Source of the DNA: Anthopleura xanthogrammica
Lineage: Eukaryota > Cnidaria > Anthozoa > Actiniaria > Actiniidae
NCBI GenBank assembly: GCA_964019055.1
Contig: OZ025219.1
Span: forward strand, 4,049,868-4,113,867
Reading direction: 5' to 3'
DNA: 64,000 nt
Shown: one piece after another, positions 36,786 to 48,646 of the stretch
How positions within the stretch are numbered: position 1 is the first letter of the stretch
How the letters are laid out: every line of letters starts with the position of its first letter
Translations under genes and position numbers: made by a program
The notes under the pieces: model-generated
What the model saw: only the letters and a program-made list of their open reading frames with translations
Databases searched by the model: none
Told to the model about the DNA's origin: nothing

Positions 36786-37773
36786 ATGAGCAAAAAGTGG
36801 GGGTTTCAGCCAACAGGTCACGCCGTCAGCGAAAAACCTGGTTTTGAGAGCCAAAATGGCCATTTTTCAGTTTTTTGGGCTAAAAAGCTTTTTTTTCCAG
36901 CAAAACAGTGTTTTGGACACCTAAAATGTGCTTTTCTCGTCCAAAACTTGCGTTTAGCAGTGAAAACGTGGTGTTTTGAGCAAAAGAAAATTCTCAGCAA
37001 ATTTCAAATTTTCTCAGCAAAAAACAGTTTTTTGGACCAAAAAGCACCTTTACTCAGCCAAAACCGCATTTTTTTTCGCCAAAAAGTCGTGTTTTTATCT
37101 CAAGAGGTATTTTCATGAGCAAAAAGTGGGGGTTTCAGCCAACAGGTCACGCCGTCAGCGAAAAACCTGGTTTTGAGGGCCAAAATGGCCATTTTTCAGT
37201 TTTTTTGGGCTAAAAAGCTTTTTTTTCCAGCAAAACAGTGTTTTGGACACCTAAAATGTGCTTTTCTCGTCCAAAACTTGCGTTTAGCAGTGAAAACGTG
37301 GTGTTTTGTGCAAAAGAAAATTCTCAGCAAATTTCAAATTTTCTCAGCAAAAAACAGTTTTTTGGACCAAAAAGCACCTTTACTCAGCCTAAACCGCATT
37401 TTTTTTCGCCAAAAAGTCGTGTTTTTATCTCAAGAGGTATTTTCATGAGCAAAAAGTGGGGGTTTCAGCCAACAGGTCACGCCGTCAGCGAAAAACCTGG
37501 TTTTGAGAGCCAAAATGGCCATTATTCAGTTTTTTGGGCTAAAAAGCTTTTTTTTCCAGCAAAACAGTGTTTTGGACACCTAAAATGTGCTTTTCTCGTC
37601 CAAAACTTGCGTTTAGCAGTGAAAACGTGGTGTTTTGAGCAAAAGAAAATTCTCAGCAAATTTCAAATTTTCTCAGCAAAAAACAGTTTTTTGGACCAAA
37701 AAGCACCTTTACTCAGCCAAAACCGCATTTTTTTTCGCCAAAAAGTCGTGTTTTTATCTCAAGAGGTATTTTC
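36786..37773 (+). repeat. n-a-b trimer, copy 2 (988 bp)
   Basis: Units n 36786, a 37115, b 37445, with the same markers as copy 1 but without the extra A in b. One plain unit (36457) lies between copies 1 and 2. Confidence 0.88.
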
Positions 37774-38431
37774 ATGAGCAAAAAGTGGGGGTTTCAGCCA
37801 ACAGGTCACGCCGTCAGCGAAAAACCTGGTTTTGAGAGCCAAAATGGCCATTTTTCAGTTTTTTGGGCTAAAAAGCTTTTTTTTCCAGCAAAACAGTGTT
37901 TTGAACACCTAAAATGTGCTTTTCTCGTCCAAAACTTGCGTTTAGCAGTGAAAACGTGGTGTTTTGTGCAAAAGAAAATTCTCAGCAAATTTCAAATTTT
38001 CTCAGCAAAAAACAGTTTTTTGGACCAAAAAGCACCTTTACTCAGCCTAAACCGCATTTTTTTTCGCCAAAAAGTCGTGTTTTTATCTCAAGAGGTATTT
38101 TCATGAGCAAAAAGTGGGGGTTTCAGCCAACAGGTCACGCCGTCAGCGAAAAACCTGGTTTTGAGAGCCAAAATGGCCATTATTCAGTTTTTTGGGCTAA
38201 AAAGCTTTTTTTTCCAGCAAAACAGTGTTTTGGACACCTAAAATGTGCTTTTCTCGTCCAAAACTTGCGTTTAGCAGTGAAAACGTGGTGTTTTGAGCAA
38301 AAGAAAATTCTCAGCAAATTTCAAATTTTCTCAGCAAAAAACAGTTTTTTGGACCAAAAAGCACCTTTACTCAGCCAAAACCGCATTTTTTTTCGCCAAA
38401 AAGTCGTGTTTTTATCTCAAGAGGTATTTTC
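37774..38431 (+). repeat. Chimeric a' unit followed by a b unit
   Basis: The unit at 37774 lacks the 5' markers of a (GAGGGCC and the extra T) and instead has TTTTGAACACC at p126, while its 3' part has the a markers TTTTGTGCAAAAG and CAGCCTAAACCGC. It is followed by a typical b unit (CCATTATTCAG). The switch lies between about p131 and p192. Confidence 0.85.
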
Positions 38432-39419
38432 ATGAGCAAAAAGTGGGGGTTTCAGCCAACAGGTCACGCCGTCAGCGAAAAACCTGGTTTTGAGAGCCAA
38501 AATGGCCATTTTTCAGTTTTTTGGGCTAAAAAGCTTTTTTTTCCAGCAAAACAGTGTTTTGGACACCTAAAATGTGCTTTTCTCGTCCAAAACTTGCGTT
38601 TAGCAGTGAAAACGTGGTGTTTTGAGCAAAAGAAAATTCTCAGCAAATTTCAAATTTTCTCAGCAAAAAACAGTTTTTTGGACCAAAAAGCACCTTTACT
38701 CAGCCAAAACCGCATTTTTTTTCGCCAAAAAGTCGTGTTTTTATCTCAAGAGGTATTTTCATGAGCAAAAAGTGGGGGTTTCAGCCAACAGGTCACGCCG
38801 TCAGCGAAAAACCTGGTTTTGAGGGCCAAAATGGCCATTTTTCAGTTTTTTTGGGCTAAAAAGCTTTTTTTTCCAGCAAAACAGTGTTTTGGACACCTAA
38901 AATGTGCTTTTCTCGTCCAAAACTTGCGTTTAGCAGTGAAAACGTGGTGTTTTGTGCAAAAGAAAATTCTCAGCAAATTTCAAATTTTCTCAGCAAAAAA
39001 CAGTTTTTTGGACCAAAAAGCACCTTTACTCAGCCTAAACCGCATTTTTTTTCGCCAAAAAGTCGTGTTTTTATCTCAAGAGGTATTTTCATGAGCAAAA
39101 AGTGGGGGTTTCAGCCAACAGGTCACGCCGTCAGCGAAAAACCTGGTTTTGAGAGCCAAAATGGCCATTATTCAGTTTTTTGGGCTAAAAAGCTTTTTTT
39201 TCCAGCAAAACAGTGTTTTGGACACCTAAAATGTGCTTTTCTCGTCCAAAACTTGCGTTTAGCAGTGAAAACGTGGTGTTTTGAGCAAAAGAAAATTCTC
39301 AGCAAATTTCAAATTTTCTCAGCAAAAAACAGTTTTTTGGACCAAAAAGCACCTTTACTCAGCCAAAACCGCATTTTTTTTCGCCAAAAAGTCGTGTTTT
39401 TATCTCAAGAGGTATTTTC
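38432..39419 (+). repeat. n-a-b trimer, copy 3 (988 bp)
   Basis: Units n 38432, a 38761, b 39091 carry the full marker set and match copy 2 in length. Confidence 0.88.
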
Positions 39420-39749
39420 ATGAGCAAAAAGTGGGGGTTTCAGCCAACAGGTCACGCCGTCAGCGAAAAACCTGGTTTTGAGAGCCAAAATGGCCATTTT
39501 TCAGTTTTTTGGGCTAAAAAGCTTTTTTTTCCCAGCAAAACAGTGTTTTGGACACCTAAAATGTGCTTTTCTCGTCCAAAACTTGCGTTTAGCAGTGAAA
39601 ACGTGGTGTTTTGAGCAAAAGAAAATTCTCAGCAAATTTCAAATTTTCTCAGCAAAAAACAGTTTTTTGGACCAAAAAGCACCTTTACTCAGCCAAAACC
39701 CCATTTTTTTTCGCCAAAAAGTCGTGTTTTTATCTCAAGAGGTATTTTC

Positions 39750-41065
39750 ATGAGCAAAAAGTGGGGGTTTCAGCCAACAGGTCACGCCGTCAGCGAAAAA
39801 CCTGGTTTTGAGAGCCAAAATGGCCATTTTTCAGTTTTTTGGGCTAAAAAGCTTTTTTTTCCAGCAAAACAGTGTTTTGAACACCTAAAATGTGCTTTTC
39901 TCGTCCAAAACTTGCGTTTAGCAGTGAAAACGTGGTGTTTTGAGCAAAAGAAAATTCTCAGCAAATTTCAAATTTTCTCAGCAAAAAACAGTTTTTTGGA
40001 CCAAAAAGCACCTTTACTCAGCCAAAACCCCATTTTTTTTCGCCAAAAAGTCGTGTTTTTATCTCAAGAGGTATTTTCATGAGCAAAAAGTGGGGGTTTC
40101 AGCCAACAGGTCACGCCGTCAGCGAAAAACCTGGTTTTGAGAGCCAAAATGGCCATTTTTCAGTTTTTTGGGCTAAAAAGCTTTTTTTTCCAGCAAAACA
40201 GTGTTTTGGACACCTAAAATGTGCTTTTCTCGTCCAAAACTTGCGTTTAGCAGTGAAAACGTGGTGTTTTGAGCAAATGAAAATTCTCAGCAAATTTCAA
40301 ATTTTCTCAGCAAAAAACAGTTTTTTGGACCAAAAAGGACCTTTACTCAGCCAAAACCGCATTTTTTTTCGCCAAAAAGTCGTGTTTTTATCTCAAGAGG
40401 TATTTTCATGAGCAAAAAGTGGGAGTTTCAGCCAACAGGTCACGCCGTTAGCGAAAAACCTGGTTTTGAGAGCCAAAATGGCCATTTTTCAGTTTTTTGG
40501 GCTAAAAAGCTTTTTTTTTCAGCAAAACAGTGTTTTGGACACCTAAAATGTGCTTTTCTCGTCCAAAACTTGCGTTTAGCAGTGAAAACGTGGTGTTTTG
40601 AGCAAAAGAAAATTCTCAGCAAATTTCAAATTTTCTCAGCAAAAAACAGTTTTTTGGACCAAAAAGCACCTTTACTCAGCCAAAACCGCATTTTTTTTCG
40701 CCAAAAAGTCGTGTTTTTATCTCAAGAGGTATTTTCATGAGCAAAAAGTGGGGGTTTCAGCCAACAGGTCACGCCGTCAGCGAAAAACCTGGTTTTGAGA
40801 GCCAAAATGGCCATTTTTCAGTTTTTTGGGCTAAAAAGCTTTTTTTTCCAGCAAAACAGTGTTTTGAACACCTAAAATGTGCTTTTCTCGTCCAAAACTT
40901 GCGTTTAGCAGTGAAAACGTGGTGTTTTGAGCAAAAGAAAATTCTCAGCAAATTTCAAATTTTCTCAGCAAAAAACAGTTTTTTGGACCAAAAAGCACCT
41001 TTACTCAGCCAAAACCCCATTTTTTTTCGCCAAAAAGTCGTGTTTTTATCTCAAGAGGTATTTTC
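39750..41065 (+). repeat. Four-unit block, copy 2 (tetramer, 1316 bp)
   Basis: All linked markers of the block at 31520 recur here in order: GAACACC, GCAAATGAAAA with AAAAAGGACC, GTGGGAGTTTC with GTTAGCG and TTTCAGC, then GAACACC. The p281 state differs in two units (G here, C in copy 1), so that site has been converted or mutated independently. Confidence 0.85.
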
Positions 41066-42052
41066 ATGAGCAAAAAGTGGGGGTTTCAGCCAACAGGTCA
41101 CGCCGTCAGCGAAAAACCTGGTTTTGAGAGCCAAAATGGCCATTTTTCAGTTTTTTGGGCTAAAAAGCTTTTTTTTCCAGCAAAACAGTGTTTTGGACAC
41201 CTAAAATGTGCTTTTCTCGTCCAAAACTTGCGTTTAGCAGTGAAAACGTGGTGTTTTGAGCAAAAGAAAATTCTCAGCAAATTTCAAATTTTCTCAGCAA
41301 AAAACAGTTTTTTGGACCCAAAAGCACCTTTACTCAGCCAAAACCGCATTTTTTTTCGCTAAAAAGTCGTGTTTTTATCTCAAGAGGTATTTTCATGAGC
41401 AAAAAGTGGGGGTTTCAGCCAACAGGTCACGCCGTTAGCGAAAAACCTGGTTTTGAGAGCCAAAATGGCCATTTTTCAGTTTTTTGGGCTAAAAAGCTTT
41501 TTTTTCCAGCAAAACAGTGTTTTGGACACCTAAAATGTGCTTTTCTCGTCCAAAACTTGCGTTTAGCAGTGAAAACGTGGTGTTTTGAGCAAAAGAAAAT
41601 TCTCAGCAAATTTCAAATTTTCTCAGCAAAAAACAGTTTTTTGGACCAAAAAGCACCTTTACTCAGCCAAAACCCCATTTTTTTTCGCCAAAAAGTCGTG
41701 TTTTTATCTCAAGAGGTATTTTCATGAGCAAAAAGTGGGGGTTTCAGCCAACAGGTCACGCCGTTAGCGAAAAACCTGGTTTTGAGAGCCAAAATGGCCA
41801 TTTTTCAGTTTTTTGGGCTAAAAAGCTTTTTTTTCCAGCAAAACAGTGTTTTGGACACCTAAAATGTGCTTTTCTCGTCCAAAACTTGCGTTTAGCAGTG
41901 AAAACGTGGTGTTTTGAGCAAAAGAAAATTCTCAGCAAATTTCAAATTTTCTCAGCAAAAAACAGTTTTTTGGACCAAAAAGCACCTTTACTCAGCCAAA
42001 ACCGCATTTTTTTTCGCCAAAAAGTCGTGTTTTTATCTCAAGAGGTATTTTC

Positions 42053-43369
42053 ATGAGCAAAAAGTGGGGGTTTCAGCCAACAGGTCACGCCGTCAGCGAA
42101 AAACCTGGTTTTGAGAGCCAAAATGGCCATTTTTCAGTTTTTTGGGCTAAAAAGCTTTTTTTTTCCAGCAAAACAGTGTTTTGAACACCTAAAATGTGCT
42201 TTTCTCGTCCAAAACTTGCGTTTAGCAGTGAAAACGTGGTGTTTTGAGCAAAAGAAAATTCTCAGCAAATTTCAAATTTTCTCAGCAAAAAACAGTTTTT
42301 TGGACCCAAAAGCACCTTTACTCAGCCAAAACCGCATTTTTTTTCGCCAAAAAGTCGTGTTTTTATCTCAAGAGGTATTTTCATGAGCAAAAAGTGGGGG
42401 TTTCAGCCAACAGGTCACGCCGTCAGCGAAAAACCTGGTTTTGAGAGCCAAAATGGCCATTTTTCAGTTTTTTGGGCTAAAAAGCTTTTTTTTCCAGCAA
42501 AACAGTGTTTTGGACACCTAAAATGTGCTTTTCTCGTCCAAAACTTGCGTTTAGCAGTGAAAACGTGGTGTTTTGAGCAAATGAAAATTCTCAGCAAATT
42601 TCAAATTTTCTCAGCAAAAAACAGTTTTTTGGACCAAAAAGGACCTTTACTCAGCCAAAACCCCATTTTTTTTCGCCAAAAAGTCGTGTTTTTATCTCAA
42701 GAGGTATTTTCATGAGCAAAAAGTGGGGGTTTCAGCCAACAGGTCACGCCGTTAGCGAAAAACCTGGTTTTGAGAGCCAAAATGGCCATTTTTCAGTTTT
42801 TTGGGCTAAAAAGCTTTTTTTTCCAGCAAAACAGTGTTTTGGACACCTAAAATGTGCTTTTCTCGTCCAAAACTTGCGTTTAGCAGTGAAAACGTGGTGT
42901 TTTGAGCAAAAGAAAATTCTCAGCAAATTTCAAATTTTCTCAGCAAAAAACAGTTTTTTGGACCAAAAAGCACCTTTACTCAGCCAAAACCGCATTTTTT
43001 TTCGCCAAAAAGTCGTGTTTTTATCTCAAGAGGTATTTTCATGAGCAAAAAGTGGGGGTTTCAGCCAACAGGTCACGCCGTCAGCGAAAAACCTGGTTTT
43101 GAGAGCCAAAATGGCCATTTTTCAGTTTTTTGGGCTAAAAAGCTTTTTTTTCCAGCAAAACAGTGTTTTGAACACCTAAAATGTGCTTTTCTCGTCCAAA
43201 ACTTGCGTTTAGCAGTGAAAACGTGGTGTTTTGAGCAAAAGAAAATTCTCAGCAAATTTCAAATTTTCTCAGCAAAAAACAGTTTTTTGGACCAAAAAGC
43301 ACCTTTACTCAGCCAAAACCCCATTTTTTTTCGCCAAAAAGTCGTGTTTTTATCTCAAGAGGTATTTTC
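42053..43369 (+). repeat. Four-unit block, copy 3 (partly converted)
   Basis: The order GAACACC, GCAAATGAAAA with AAAAAGGACC, GTTAGCG, GAACACC is kept, 2304 bp after copy 2. The third unit lacks GTGGGAGTTTC and the TTTCAGC change. The first unit has an extra T and GGACCCAAAAG, a change also found at 41066, so this copy mixes two sources. Confidence 0.75.
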
Positions 43370-44356
43370 ATGAGCAAAAAGTGGGGGTTTCAGCCAACAG
43401 GTCACGCCGTCAGCGAAAAACCTGGTTTTGAGAGCCAAAATGGCCATTTTTCAGTTTTTTGGGCTAAAAAGCTTTTTTTCCCAGCAAAACAGTGTTTTGG
43501 ACACCTAAAATGTGCTTTTCTCGTCCAAAACTTGCGTTTAGCAGTGAAAACGTGGTGTTTTGAGCAAAAGAAAATTCTCAGCAAATTTCAAATTTTCTCA
43601 GCAAAAAACAGTTTTTTGGACCAAAAAGCACCTTTACTCAGCCAAAACCCCATTTTTTTTCGCCAAAAAGTCGTGTTTTTATCTCAAGAGGTATTTTCAT
43701 GAGCAAAAAGTGGGGGTTTCAGCCAACAGGTCACGCCGTCAGCGAAAAACCTGGTTTTGAGAGCCAAAATGGCCATTTTTCAGTTTTTTGGGCTAAAAAG
43801 CTTTTTTCCCCAGCAAAACAGTGTTTTGGACACCTAAAATGTGCTTTTCTCGTCCAAAACTTGCGTTTAGCAGTGAAAACGTGGTGTTTTGAGCAAAAGA
43901 AAATTCTCAGCAAATTTCAAATTTTCTCAGCAAAAAACAGTTTTTTGGACCAAAAAGCACCTTTACTCAGCCAAAACCGCATTTTTTTTCGCCAAAAAGT
44001 CGTGTTTTTATCTCAAGAGGTATTTTCATGAGCAAAAAGTGGGGGTTTCAGCCAACAGGTCACGCCGTCAGCGAAAAACCTGGTTTTGAGAGCCAAAATG
44101 GCCATTTTTCAGTTTTTTGGGCTAAAAAGCTTTTTTTTCCAGCAAAACAGTGTTTTGAACACCTAAAATGTGCTTTTCTCGTCCAAAACTTGCGTTTAGC
44201 AGTGAAAACGTGGTGTTTTGAGCAAAAGAAAATTCTCAGCAAATTTCAAATTTTCTCAGCAAAAAACAGTTTTTTGGACCAAAAAGCACCTTTACTCAGC
44301 CAAAACCCCATTTTTTTTCGCCAAAAAGTCGTGTTTTTATCTCAAGAGGTATTTTC

Positions 44357-46673
44357 ATGAGCAAAAAGTGGGGGTTTCAGCCAACAGGTCACGCCGTCAG
44401 CGAAAAACCTGGTTTTGAGAGCCAAAATGGCCATTTTTCAGTTTTTTGGGCTAAAAAGCTTTTTTTCCCAGCAAAACAGTGTTTTGGACACCTAAAATGT
44501 GCTTTTCTCGTCCAAAACTTGCGTTTAGCAGTGAAAACGTGGTGTTTTGAGCAAAAGAAAATTCTCAGCAAATTTCAAATTTTTTCTCAGCAAAAAACAG
44601 TTTTTTGGACCAAAAAGCACCTTTACTCAGCCAAAACCGCATTTTGTTTCGCCAAAAAGTCGTGTTTTTATCTCAAGAGGTATTTTCATGAGCAAAAAGT
44701 GGGGGTTTCAGCCAACAGGTCACGCCGTCAGCGAAAAACCTGGTTTTGAGAGGCAAAATGGCCATTTTTCAGTTTTTTGGGCTAAAAAGCTTTTTTTCCA
44801 GCAAAACAGTGTTTTGGACACCTAAAATGTGCTTTTCTCGTCCAAAACTTGTGTTTAGCAGTGAAAACGTGGTGTTTTGAGCAAAAGAAAATTCTCAGCA
44901 AATTTCAAATTTTTTCTCAGCAAAAAACAGTTTTTTGGACCAAAAAGCGCCTTTACTCAGCCAAAACCCCATTTTTTTTCGCCAAAAAGTCGTGTTTTTA
45001 TCTCAAGAGGTATTTTCATGAGCAAAAAGTGGGGGTTTCAGCCAACAGGTCACGCCGTCAGCGAAAAACCTGGTTTTGAGAGCCAAAATGGCCATTTTTC
45101 AGTTTTTTGGGCTAAAAAGCTTTTTTTTTCCAGCAAAACAGTGTTTTGGACACCTAAAATGTGCTTTTCTCGTCCAAAACTTGCGTTTAGCAGTGAAAAC
45201 GTGGTGTTTTGAGCAAAAGAAAATTCTCAGCAAATTTCAAATTTTTCTCAGCAAAAAACAGTTTTTTGGACCAAAAAGCACCTTTACTCAGCCAAAACCG
45301 CATTTTTTTTCGCCAAAAAGTCGTGTTTTTATCTCAAGAGGTATTTTCATGAGCAAAAAGTGGGGGTTTCAGCCAACAGGTCACGCCGTCAGCGAAAAAC
45401 CTGGTTTTGAGAGAGAAAATGGCCATTTTTCAGTTTTTTGGGCTAAAAAAATTTTTTTTCCAGCAAAACAGTGTTTTGGACACCTAAAATGTGCTTTTCT
45501 CGTCCAAAACTTGCGTTTAGCAGTGAAAACGTGGTGTTTTGAGCAAAAGAAAATTCTCAGCAAATTTCAAATTTTTTCTCAGCAAAAAACAGTTTTTTGG
45601 ACCAAAAAGCGCCTTTACTCAGCCAAAACCGCATTTTTTTTCGCCAAAAAGTCGTGTTTTTATCTCAAGAGGTATTTTCATGAGCAAAAAGTGGGGGTTT
45701 CAGCCAACAGGTCACGCCGTCAGCGAAAAACCTGGTTTTGAGAGCCAAAATGGCCATTTTTCAGTTTTTTGGGCTAAAAAGCTTTTTTTTTCCAGCAAAA
45801 CAGTGTTTTGGACACCTAAAATGTGCTTTTCTCGTCCAAAACTTGCGTTTAGCAGTGAAAACGTGGTGTTTTGAGCAAAAGAAAATTCTCAGCAAATTTC
45901 AAATTTTTCTCAGCAAAAAACAGTTTTTTGGACCAAAAAGCACCTTTACTCAGCCAAAACCGCATTTTTTTTCGCCAAAAAGTCGTGTTTTTATCTCAAG
46001 AGGTATTTTCATGAGCAAAAAGTGGGGGTTTCAGCCAACAGGTCACGCCGTCAGCGAAAAACCTGGTTTTGAGAGAGAAAATGGCCATTTTTCAGTTTTT
46101 TGGGCTAAAAAAATTTTTTTTCCAGCAAAACAGTGTTTTGGACACCTAAAATGTGCTTTTCTCGTCCAAAACTTGCGTTTAGCAGTGAAAACGTGGTGTT
46201 TTGAGCAAAAGAAAATTCTCAGCAAATTTCAAATTTTTTCTCAGCAAAAAACAGTTTTTTGGAGCAAAAAGCACCTTTACTCAGCCAAAACCCCATTTTT
46301 TTTCGCCAAAAAGTCGTGTTTTTATCTCAAGAGGTATTTTCATGAGCAAAAAGTGGGGGTTTCAGCCAACAGGTCACGCCGTCAGCGAAAAACCTGGTTT
46401 TGACAGCCAAAATGGCCATTTTTCAGTTTTTTGGGCTAAAAAGCTTTTTTTTCCAGCAAAACAGTGTTTTGGACACCTAAAATGTGCTTTTCTCGTCCAA
46501 AACTTGCGTTTAGCAGTGAAAACGTGGTGTTTTGAGCAAAAGAAAATTCTCAGCAAATTTCAAATTTTTTCTCAGCAAAAAACAGTTTTTTGGACCAAAA
46601 AGCACCTTTACTCAGCCAAAACCGCATTTTTTTTTCGCCAAAAAGTCGTGTTTTTATCTCAAGAGGTATTTTC
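44357..46673 (+). repeat. Segment of lengthened monomers (330-332 bp)
   Basis: Seven units carry one or two extra T in the run near p227 (AAATTTTTTCTC or AAATTTTTCTC against AAATTTTCTC). Unit lengths are 331, 330, 331, 331, 331, 331 and 332. These insertions are at a T-run that is otherwise constant in the window, so they mark one local lineage. Confidence 0.85.
45018..46341 (+). repeat. Higher-order repeat: 662-bp dimer, two copies
   Basis: Copies 45018-45679 and 45680-46341. The first unit of each has a 9-T run at p104 and one extra T near p227. The second has GAGAGAGAAAATGG (45412, 46074), AAAAAAATTTTTTTT in place of AAAAAGCTTTTTTTT, and two extra T. The copies differ at GCGCC/GCACC and GGACC/GGAGC near their ends. 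Confidence 0.9.
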
Positions 46674-48646
46674 ATGAGCAAAAAGTGGGGGTTTCAGCCA
46701 ACAGGTCACGCCGTCAGCGAAAAACCTGGTTTTGAGAGCCAAAATGGCCATTTTTCAGTTTTTTGGGCTAAAAAGCTTTTTTTTCCAGCAAAACAGTGTT
46801 TTGGACACCTAAAATGTGCTTTTCTCGTCCAAAACTTGTGTTTAGCAGTGAAAACGTGGTGTTTTGAGCAAAAGAAAATTCTCAGCAAATTGCAAATTTT
46901 CTCAGCAAAAAACAGTTTTTTGGACCAAAAAGCACCTTTACTCAGCCAAAAGCCCATTTTTTTTCGCCAAAAAGTCGTGTTTTTATCTCAAGAGGTATTT
47001 TCATGAGCAAAAAGTGGGGGTTTCAGCCAACAGGTCACGCCGTCAGCGAAAAACCTGGTTTTGAGAGCCAAAATGGCCATTTTTCAGTTTTTTGGGCTAA
47101 AAAGCTTTTTTTTCCAGCAAAACAGTGTTTTGGACACCTAAAATGTGCTTTTCTCGTCCAAAACTTGCGTTTAGCAGTGAAAACGTGGTGTTTTGAGCAA
47201 AAGAAAATTCTCAGCAAATTTCAAATTTTCTCAGCAAAAAACAGTTTTTTGGACCAAAAAGCACCTTTACTCAGCCAAAACCGCATTTTTTTTCGCCAAA
47301 AAGTCGTGTTTTTATCTCAAGAGGTATTTTCATGAGCAAAAAGTGGGGGTTTCAGCCAACAGGTCACGCCGTCAGCGAAAAACCTGGTTTTGAGAGCCAA
47401 AATGGCCATTTTTCAGTTTTTTGGGCTAAAAAGCTTTTTTTTCCAGCAAAACAGTGTTTTGGACACCTAAAATGTGCTTTTCTCGTCCAAAACTTGCGTT
47501 TAGCAGTGAAAACGTGGTGTTTTGAGCAAAAGAAAATTCTCAGCAAATTTCAAATTTTCTCAGCAAAAAACAGTTTTTTGGACCAAAAAGCACCTTTACT
47601 CAGCCAAAACCGCATTTTTTTTCGCCAAAAAGTCGTGTTTTTATCTCAAGAGGTATTTTCATGAGCAAAAAGTGGGGGTTTCAGCCAACAGGTCACGCCG
47701 TCAGCGAAAAACCTGGTTTTGAGAGCCAAAATGGCCATTTTTCAGTTTTTTGGGCTAAAAAGCTTTTTTTTCCAGCAAAACAGTGTTTTGGACACCTAAA
47801 ATGTGCTTTTCTCGTCCAAAACTTGCGTTTAGCAGTGAAAACGTGGTGTTTTGAGCAAAAGAAAATTCTCAGCAAATTTCAAATTTTCTCAGCAAAAAAC
47901 AGTTTTTTGGACCAAAAAGCACCTTTACTCAGCCAAAACCGCATTTTTTTTCGCCAAAAAGTCGTGTTTTTATCTCAAGAGGTATTTTCATGAGCAAAAA
48001 GTGGGGGTTTCAGCCAACAGGTCACGCCGTCAGCGAAAAACCTGGTTTTGAGAGCCAAAATGGCCATTTTTCAGTTTTTTGGGCTAAAAAGCTTTTTTTT
48101 CCAGCAAAACAGTGTTTTGGACACCTAAAATGTGCTTTTCTCGTCCAAAACTTGCGTTTAGCAGTGAAAACGTGGTGTTTTGAGCAAAAGAAAATTCTCA
48201 GCAAATTTCAAATTTTCTCAGCAAAAAACAGTTTTTTGGACCAAAAAGCACCTTTACTCAGCCAAAACCCCATTTTTTTTCGCCAAAAAGTCGTGTTTTT
48301 ATCTCAAGAGGTATTTTCATGAGCAAAAAGTGGGGGTTTCAGCCAACAGGTCACGCCGTCAGCGAAAAACCTGGTTTTGAGAGCCAAAATGGCCATTTTT
48401 CAGTTTTTTGGGCTAAAAAGCTTTTTTTTCCAGCAAAACAGTGTTTTGGACACCTAAAATGTGCTTTTCTCGTCCAAAACTTGCGTTTAGCAGTGAAAAC
48501 GTGGTGTTTTGAGCAAAAGAAAATTCTCAGCAAATTTCAAATTTTCTCAGCAAAAAACAGTTTTTTGGACCAAAAAGCACCTTTACTCAGCCAAAACCCC
48601 ATTTTTTTCGCCAAAAAGTCGTGTTTTTATCTCAAGAGGTATTTTC
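46674..48646 (+). repeat. Uniform monomer run
   Basis: Six units, nearly all reference-like. The first (46674) has TTGTGTTTAGC, AATTGCAAAT and AAAAGCCCA; the last (48319) ends in a 7-T run. No higher-order pattern is visible. Confidence 0.75.
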
